From: Prinsepia uniflora | Taxonomy: Eukaryota; Streptophyta; Magnoliopsida; Rosales; Rosaceae | Reading direction: 5' to 3' | NCBI GenBank assembly: GCA_032719365.1 | Contig: CM064863.1 | Location: 24,623,137 to 24,687,136 of the forward strand | Length of the DNA stretch: 64,000 nucleotides | Shown here: positions 57,706 to 64,000 of the stretch, in pieces | Layout: each line of letters starts with the position of its first letter | Numbering within the stretch: position 1 is the stretch's first letter | Translations under genes and position numbers: made by a program | The notes under the pieces: model-generated | What the model was told of the DNA's origin: nothing | The model's database searches: none | The model's input: only the letters and a program-made list of their open reading frames with translations

Positions 57706-60292
57706 ATAATATATTTCATAAAGACCTTTATACCCTTCACTAAAAAGCATGCATGCATAGTAAAATGATTTATCCAAACACATATGTTTAAGCAACCATA
57801 TTTAGGGTCACAACCCCAAGTTCCGTAAATACAAGTCACGCGGGCTCCTGCCCAAAACCATTTACAGAAAACCATAACATCATAAACATATGTGGGATCT
57901 CAGCCCAAATCCATTTATCATCTTAAAACACAATTTCCCAATCCACTTGAAATCATGTTTATCCATTATATTTCATATCCAAGAACCTGTCACGGTAAAA
58001 TAAAGCTACGTGCGTGCTAACCGGGGTCTCAAAACCAAGTCTCTCCAGGGTCCACCCAGGTCAATGTCCGTAAATCAATGACCCTCCCTGGAGGTAACGA
58101 ACCATGCCCATCCTGAGAGTAAAGAACCCAACTGGGCGGCGACTCCACTCAGTCAGTGCTCCGTGACTACTCCGGGGTCCACTCAGGCCAACGACCCTCC
58201 CCGGAGGAGACAATCATGTATAAAGGATGGAATATGAAAAACTTTTTGAAATCATTCTTTAAACCTTTCCAGGATTCATGCCCGGCCCCCATAACCCGCC
58301 ATGATCCATAAAATCCTTTCCAAGGGTTCATGCCGGTTCCCATAACTCGTCATGACCCGTAAATCTATTTCAAGGGTTCATGCCGGTTCCCATAAACCGT
58401 CATGACCCGTAAAAACCATTTCTAGGGTCCCTGACCCGAAATCACCATCATAACACATAACTGGGCCCTAGGCCCGAATCCACATACAAACTGGACCTCC
58501 AGTCCGAATCATAAACCAACTGGGCCTTGTGCCCGATTTCATAAATCAAAGGGGTTTCGAACCCGAGTTTACCTTTTCAAATCCAAAACCATTTCATGAA
58601 ATCATATCTAAAACCATAAGTACGGAAAATCAGTGCAAAACCGAAAAATCTCAATTTACGTGCAAACACGTAAATCGCCTCGTAATGCATGAAATCATAT
58701 AATTCACAATCACCCAAATCAACATCATAGAATCAAATTCATAAACCATATAAAACATTTATGCATGCATCACAGTTTAGAAATAAAGGTCCACTCACAG
58801 ACCGTCCGAAGCTGCGCCTCGATACGCGTGCCATAAGCTCTCTCGAGCCAATCACCGTCACCGGGACTCCCGAACCTGTCCAAATCGTAATAGAAGGTTA
58901 CTAACTACTTAATTAACCTCCTACCAAAGCCCCGTAATTTTCTGATATTTTTAACTATTTTTAAACCAACCCTAAACTTTCGGACACCCTGTAACCTATC
59001 GAAACGATGTCCGATTGACACGAAACCAGTCCCAAAATGTTCGTTACATCGAATAGAAGATTTCGTGTGTTGAAAGCTTCCCCAGATTCCCCACCATGCG
59101 CTGCCACGTGGCGCCCAAAGGGCCATGCGCGTGGACTCACGCGCTGGTGAACAGTGACCGTCTTCAACCTCTGGCCGGTTCAGACCGGCCGGTTTGGTCC
59201 AATCTCTGCAACTGGACCGGCGTGACCGGTCCAGGCCCCTACAACCCGTATTTTGGTCCGATTTCAATACAATTCAATCCTATAATTCCTATTTTAATTC
59301 TAGGAGTCCAACCCAATTAACTAAAACCCCTAAAACCCACGAAACCCGACATGTCCAACTTGAACCTCACAGTTCAAAGGTTCCAAAACTTTCCCACAGC
59401 GTCACAGCCGTCCAACACCTACCAAAACCATCCTAGAAACCTCCTAGCAACCTAAATAACCCATTTAAACCGATACAAATGGCCCATAATGCTTAAATCG
59501 ACAAATAGAGGGAAATGGGTTAACCGGGTACCAGTTCGGGTTCATGGCCGCCGTCCACTGCGGCGTGGCTTCCTGCTGGCCACCAACATCCTCACTTCCT
59601 CCTCTCAGCCTCTGGGCCTCATTCATGGTCATGGGTGAAGGTTTGGATTGGTTTAAGGGGGTAGGGTGAGATCGGAAAATGTTTGTTTAGGGAGAAAGGA
59701 AAATGATCGATGCAATGGGGAGGTGCATGAATATGTGTGGGCTGGACAATGGATGGGTGACACTTATCACTCATCCATTGGGCCCTTGTAAAATATCTGG
59801 CCCTACTAAAGTCCAAAAGTTAACTCGTTTCGTAATTCATGCAATAGTGCACTTAAACTTCCGTGAACCGTAACTTCGCCGTCGAACGTCCGAATTCGAC
59901 GTGCCGCCTGTCTACGTATTCGTATCGTCCCGATCTACGTAATGGTCCTTGGCCCTTGGCCATCGGACTTCCTGGTCAAAAGTCAACATTTGTCTCTTTT
60001 TAACCAAAATTACCAAAATACCCATAATCTTCCGAACGTCATAACTTCTTCTTCGAATGTCGAAATTGAACGTGCCACCTGTCTATGAACTCGTGACCTC
60101 ACGAACTACGTCACGGTCATCGGTCAAAGTCCATTTGACCGCCCGAATGAAAAATCAACGTTTTGCCCACGCCTAGGGACAAAACGGTCATTTTTCCTCA
60201 TTCGTCCGATTTCGCCCAACTAATCACCGATTAACCTCACTAATCGTGATTAGTCACTAATCTAATCCTAGAATTTGAGACGGGTTGTTACA
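57706..60292 (-). repeat. Element I, 3' LTR, left part missing
   Basis: Contains the hairpin array (58440-58580), GTCCACTCACAGACCGTCCG (58790), the block ATGTTCGTTACATCGAATAG (about 59036), the palindrome at 59751-59776 and the end CGGGTTGTTACA. Confidence 0.82.
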
Positions 60293-63200
60293 ACCTTCCT
60301 TTCTTAATTAATTTCGTCCTCGAAATTCCAACTGACCTAGATTCTAACCGTTCTTCCCTCCTTAATTGGTTTCGTTCTCGAAACTTCAACTATCCTGATT
60401 CCACATCCACCTCGTGGAACTAATTTGATCTCACGACACGTGTACACTCGTACACCAACTAACCAAAACCACACGTACTTGTCTGCAACCAGACGTACCA
60501 CTAATGCTCACATCGCATCAACTACACTCGACCACGTCGAATAACAGTAATCGCACGTCCCGAACTGACACTACTTGTCAAATCTACCAAGTTGCAAACA
60601 AAAACACTCGAAGGTTTCTTGATCAAACACTAACTATTCTGACGTCTGCTCCCACCAGGAGTCACCAAATCACTAAACGATCCACGCTGACACCTCTGAC
60701 AAACTGTCACCACTCGACAGTCGTCAGTCGAAAACTAACATTATACCCACTCGTGGTTACACTAACCACCAACTTACTCAACCTGAGTATACGTATAACA
60801 ATAAATTGTTCGACCTGTGTGTAACTAGACCCATCAGAAATACCATGACCCAGTGCACAGTATCCAATGTCCAGTCCACGTACCTCAACTAATCCAATGG
60901 TATCAGAACTAAGCCAACTACCAACATGCTCACCAACCTACTACTGGTATAACTTATATACCATCACCAGGTATCACAACCTGCCCAGTATCGTACCTCG
61001 AACCACGTACAAGGTACATACATCTATCCATCAATCAAACTACAACCACCTAGGTCATAGCCAACCACGTTTCAATTTTTGGAGTCCATCGGTCCAATCC
61101 AGTATCAGAAAAATCAAAACTCTAACCCATTACCCATTTCCAAATCCGAATCCGAAATCATTATTCCGTAAGCTAGCATTTGGAATAACCATTCCGAACC
61201 TAAGTCCATAAAAGGAAATCCACTATCAAGCTCCAGAATCAAATCCTGAATCGCCACCCAGAATCCGATTCCAAAACCCAAATCCAGAATCCTCTTTCAA
61301 GTTCCAAAATCAAATCCTGAATCGTCATCCAGAAATCCGATTCCAAAACTCGAAATATCGTTCACGTCTACCTAGACGCACCAAAACCGAACCTATCGGT
61401 TACCTGCTTAAACAATTACCTCGACATACATTAGATTGACTTCATATGGAAGCCAATCCCAACATCAACACAACTAGGCTAACCAAAATCTGACCTCGTC
61501 GGACAACTACTCGGGCGAGTAATAAGTCATATGGGATTTACCTCGAAAAGAAATTCAGTCCCAACATCCTCAACTCAAACGTCCAAGTAAGAGTGATAAA
61601 CTCTCCACCTATTTGGATCATCAAGATCACGATCCAGATCCATCACTACGTCAACCGACTATAGACGTCACGATCCCCGATCGTCACGACGTCCAAAATC
61701 CTCAACCGAATCCCACATCTAAACAGATCAGTCAGCGACGAGACGCGTCGAGACTGTGGGTTCTCACTGATTACCTCGTATCGATCCTTGTCATCCCACC
61801 GAGGAAAAACCAAAGATGATTCAACATGATGACATCAAAACTCATCCTACGTGAATACAACCAAAACTCGTTGCACTCACAATGCCACGTAATTCAACAT
61901 CGTCTGCCACCAAGCAGAAAATGCTCCGGATGGTCCCAAAACAATTTCCGGGTCCACCAACCAATACACGACCAGTGTACTAGTGGCAACCGACAATCAT
62001 CTACCGTCATCTACCATCATCTACCACGGTAGAACCTGAGAAGTCACCCAAAATGCCTTCGAACTACCCATTACTAATGGGGAAAACCCCCATTACTCTG
62101 GTCTCCTCAATCGCAATCTCTCGCGATTCCGAAGTTCTAACCATATCGGAACCAACACACTGGGATATCAACCACGTGTCCCCTTTTTGATTGTTTACGG
62201 ACACATGCCCCTTTACGACCGTATATGTACATCCAAAAGGATGTCAATTCATCCTAATCGGATGTACCGCTCGACTGAAAAGTCACAACAGACTCCTCAG
62301 ACAAATCTCTGCATACCACCACATTTAACCAATTCTGACCAACTCTGGCCAACACTGACCAACTGGTCGCTAAACAACGTGACAGATCGAGTCTGACCAA
62401 CCGGTCACTAATCCCCCATGATAGTACTCGATCCTCATGTCTCAACTACCATTGGATTCAATACAATCCATCACTATCGGTGATCCCCTCCCGAACCACA
62501 GATACCGAATATATGCCCATTGCGACTGAGTCACATCCTGACTCGTGACTCGTGACTCATCGTCATCGCAATTACCGGCACCGGCACCAGCACCAGTACC
62601 AGTATCACCACTATCACCTGTTAGCATCAGCACACAAGCATCCACACTAGCATCAGCACTGACACTAGCAGACCGTGTGCAAAACCGACAACCCTGGATC
62701 TCCGCTCATACCGAACGACGACCCCGTACCTCTACTCAAATTAGAGAAACTCTGCCTCTGTCGTACCCAACAACTCTGGGTACAGTCACCCTGACATCTC
62801 ATACGAAAAAAGAAAACGTCCCCCAAACGTCCCCGTCCCATTCTGCGATCGCACTCAGCCGTAACCGAGTCAAATCCAGAATCACCGCTCTTACATATGC
62901 GTTACCCACGCAACTCGTATCATCGTCACGACTGACAATCCCATTGTCACAATCGTCACGATAACCTGAGTCTACTCGACCTGATAAGACTCGACTACAT
63001 CCATCGATAGTAGCGTCTGTCACAACCTCGTGCAGACCTAACTACCGGATATCTTGATATCCAGACTCTGCATCCAACGGAATCAACCGCATGTACCAAC
63101 TACTCGGTATCCCCGCTCCGGGATTCCATCGACAAGTACCAACCCTGGTAACTTGTCCAACAATCTCTAACCTGTCGTAACTCGACTAAACCAATGTCGT

Positions 63201-63981
63201 CTACCAGGTCATCAACGACCTTAGTTGTGCCAACTATCCATCACAACTAAAGTAGTACGACGACCAACTAGGTCTAACCGATAAGTACAACCCCGACTGC
63301 AGAGTGCAGTCCCATCACTAAAGCTGGCATGACTAGACCAACTAACGGCCTCAAATCCGAATAGTCGTCCAAGTCAAACCACTTGTCAACTCACATTTCC
63401 GAACCATACACCTAAGGTAGGGTTCCACGATTACACCTAGGGTCTCCCTGAACCCAATTGCAGTACAATCCACAAGCTGACCGACCCCGCGGTCTTGACA
63501 TTATAAAGACGTCAATCCAATCCTACCGTCAATCAATTAGGATTCCTCGAATCCGGCTGCCCCCAACAGCATATCCATCTAACTCAACAATATCCGACCA
63601 TCGAATGGCCATAACACCGAACCAGTCGTTGGAACCGATCCTACGACATCGTGAAAGACGATCTCACCTAACCGCCTCACGATCCAACGCTAACGTACTG
63701 TTACGTTCACCTTCCGTTGGTTCCCACACTGTCAACCACGACAGAACTATGGCAACCCCGACATCTAGTGCCGAACCAAGACATTTCACGATCCAATCCT
63801 ACTAACTATCTTATCGGCATCCCAACTATCAGGCTGATAACGAACTGTAGCCCATTGAGATATCACATCCTCGACCTGCGTACGACTCCAAGAGCTCCGC
63901 GGTTGCTCGAATAGAAACAACCTCGCTCTGATATGAGCTAACTGAGCTCCGATATAAGCCAGCCTCGCTCTGATAGCACGT
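60293..63981 (-). other. Interior of element I, apparently non-coding
   Basis: Short ORFs on both strands only, rich in S, T, P and R, without recognisable domains. A pair of about 55-bp direct repeats lies at about 61230-61285 and 61308-61365 (AATCAAATCCTGAATCG). Near 62575-62640 there is a run of GCACCAGCACCAGTACC-type triplets. Phrases near its start resemble element C. Confidence 0.55.
63919..63978 (-). promoter_or_regulatory. Primer site of element I with neighbouring partial copies
   Basis: The likely primer site is GCTCTGATAGCA (63967-63978), one mismatch from the usual form. Two similar stretches precede it: CTCGCTCTGATATGAGC (about 63922) and CTGAGCTCCGATATAAGCC (about 63942). The three form a loose tandem array. 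Confidence 0.65.
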
Positions 63982-64000
63982 TGATAGGACCCATCCCAAT

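Larger units (their letters stand above)
57706..64000 (-). mobile_element. Element I: large non-coding LTR retrotransposon, incomplete at both ends
   Basis: 3' LTR 57706-60292 (its first part removed at the Cassandra junction), polypurine complement ACCTTCCTTTCTT at 60293, interior 3.7 kb, degenerate primer site 63967-63978, 5' LTR from 63982 to beyond the window. The same organisation as element C, with a related start of the interior. No gag or pol domain is recognised. Confidence 0.78.

Noticed and set aside
62545..62964. 139-codon plus-strand ORF rich in P, S and T
   Set aside because: Low-complexity triplet run inside a non-coding retrotransposon interior, with an equally long ORF on the other strand.

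Overview
The window is plant nuclear DNA, most likely from a eudicot, although I cannot name the species. The evidence is a Tat-lineage Ty3/gypsy element with two RNase H domains, decayed Ty1/copia pol, a Cassandra-type element with 5S-like LTRs, a tRNA-derived SINE, hAT-like MITEs and one intact plant TLC-domain gene. There are no operons and no bacterial features. About 90% of the 64 kb is retrotransposon sequence. Only one intact cellular gene is visible.

Layout. 1-6690: a decayed minus-strand Tat-lineage Ty3/gypsy element. It runs gag, protease, RT, RNase H, archaeal-type RNase H and integrase, then a 24-25 bp minisatellite and an extra ORF antisense to pol. 7323-8063: the TLC-domain gene on minus, the only convincing host gene. 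8078-12348: AT-rich intergenic DNA with a hAT-like MITE and a 477-bp tandem duplication. 12354-21029: a complete non-autonomous LTR element (called B here) with its target-site duplication (TSD), carrying a SINE and two nested solo LTRs. 21690-22190: a TRIM. 22874-31299: a large non-coding LTR element (C). 31300-44700: one Ty1/copia pol relic split into three pieces by elements D and E; a solo LTR (F) sits inside one LTR of E. 44844-51587: a plus-strand LTR (G) broken by a truncated minus-strand Ty3/gypsy element (H). 52404-56987: two more plus-strand LTRs (J1, J2), J1 carrying a hAT-like MITE. 56988-57705: a Cassandra TRIM exactly where LTR orientation flips. 57706-64000: a second large non-coding element (I), running off the window.

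How the parts relate. Almost all LTRs (B to J) look like one superfamily. They use an initiator-Met tRNA primer site, start near TGTAAYGACCC and end near GGGTCNTGACA, so the LTR tips are long inverted repeats. They share internal blocks, including a palindromic core GTGACA-NN-TGTCAC. In the copies examined the interiors lack an intact gag-pol, so these elements would need enzymes from another element. Nesting gives a relative order: copia first, then D and E, then F inside E; and B first, then the SINE and the solo LTRs inside it.

The most interesting points are the conserved palindrome, the Cassandra at an orientation switch without a TSD, the antisense ORF of the Tat element, the large non-coding elements with related interiors, and several clean insertions that can be checked against an empty paralogous site inside the window. 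All identities were judged by eye; no alignments or searches were run.
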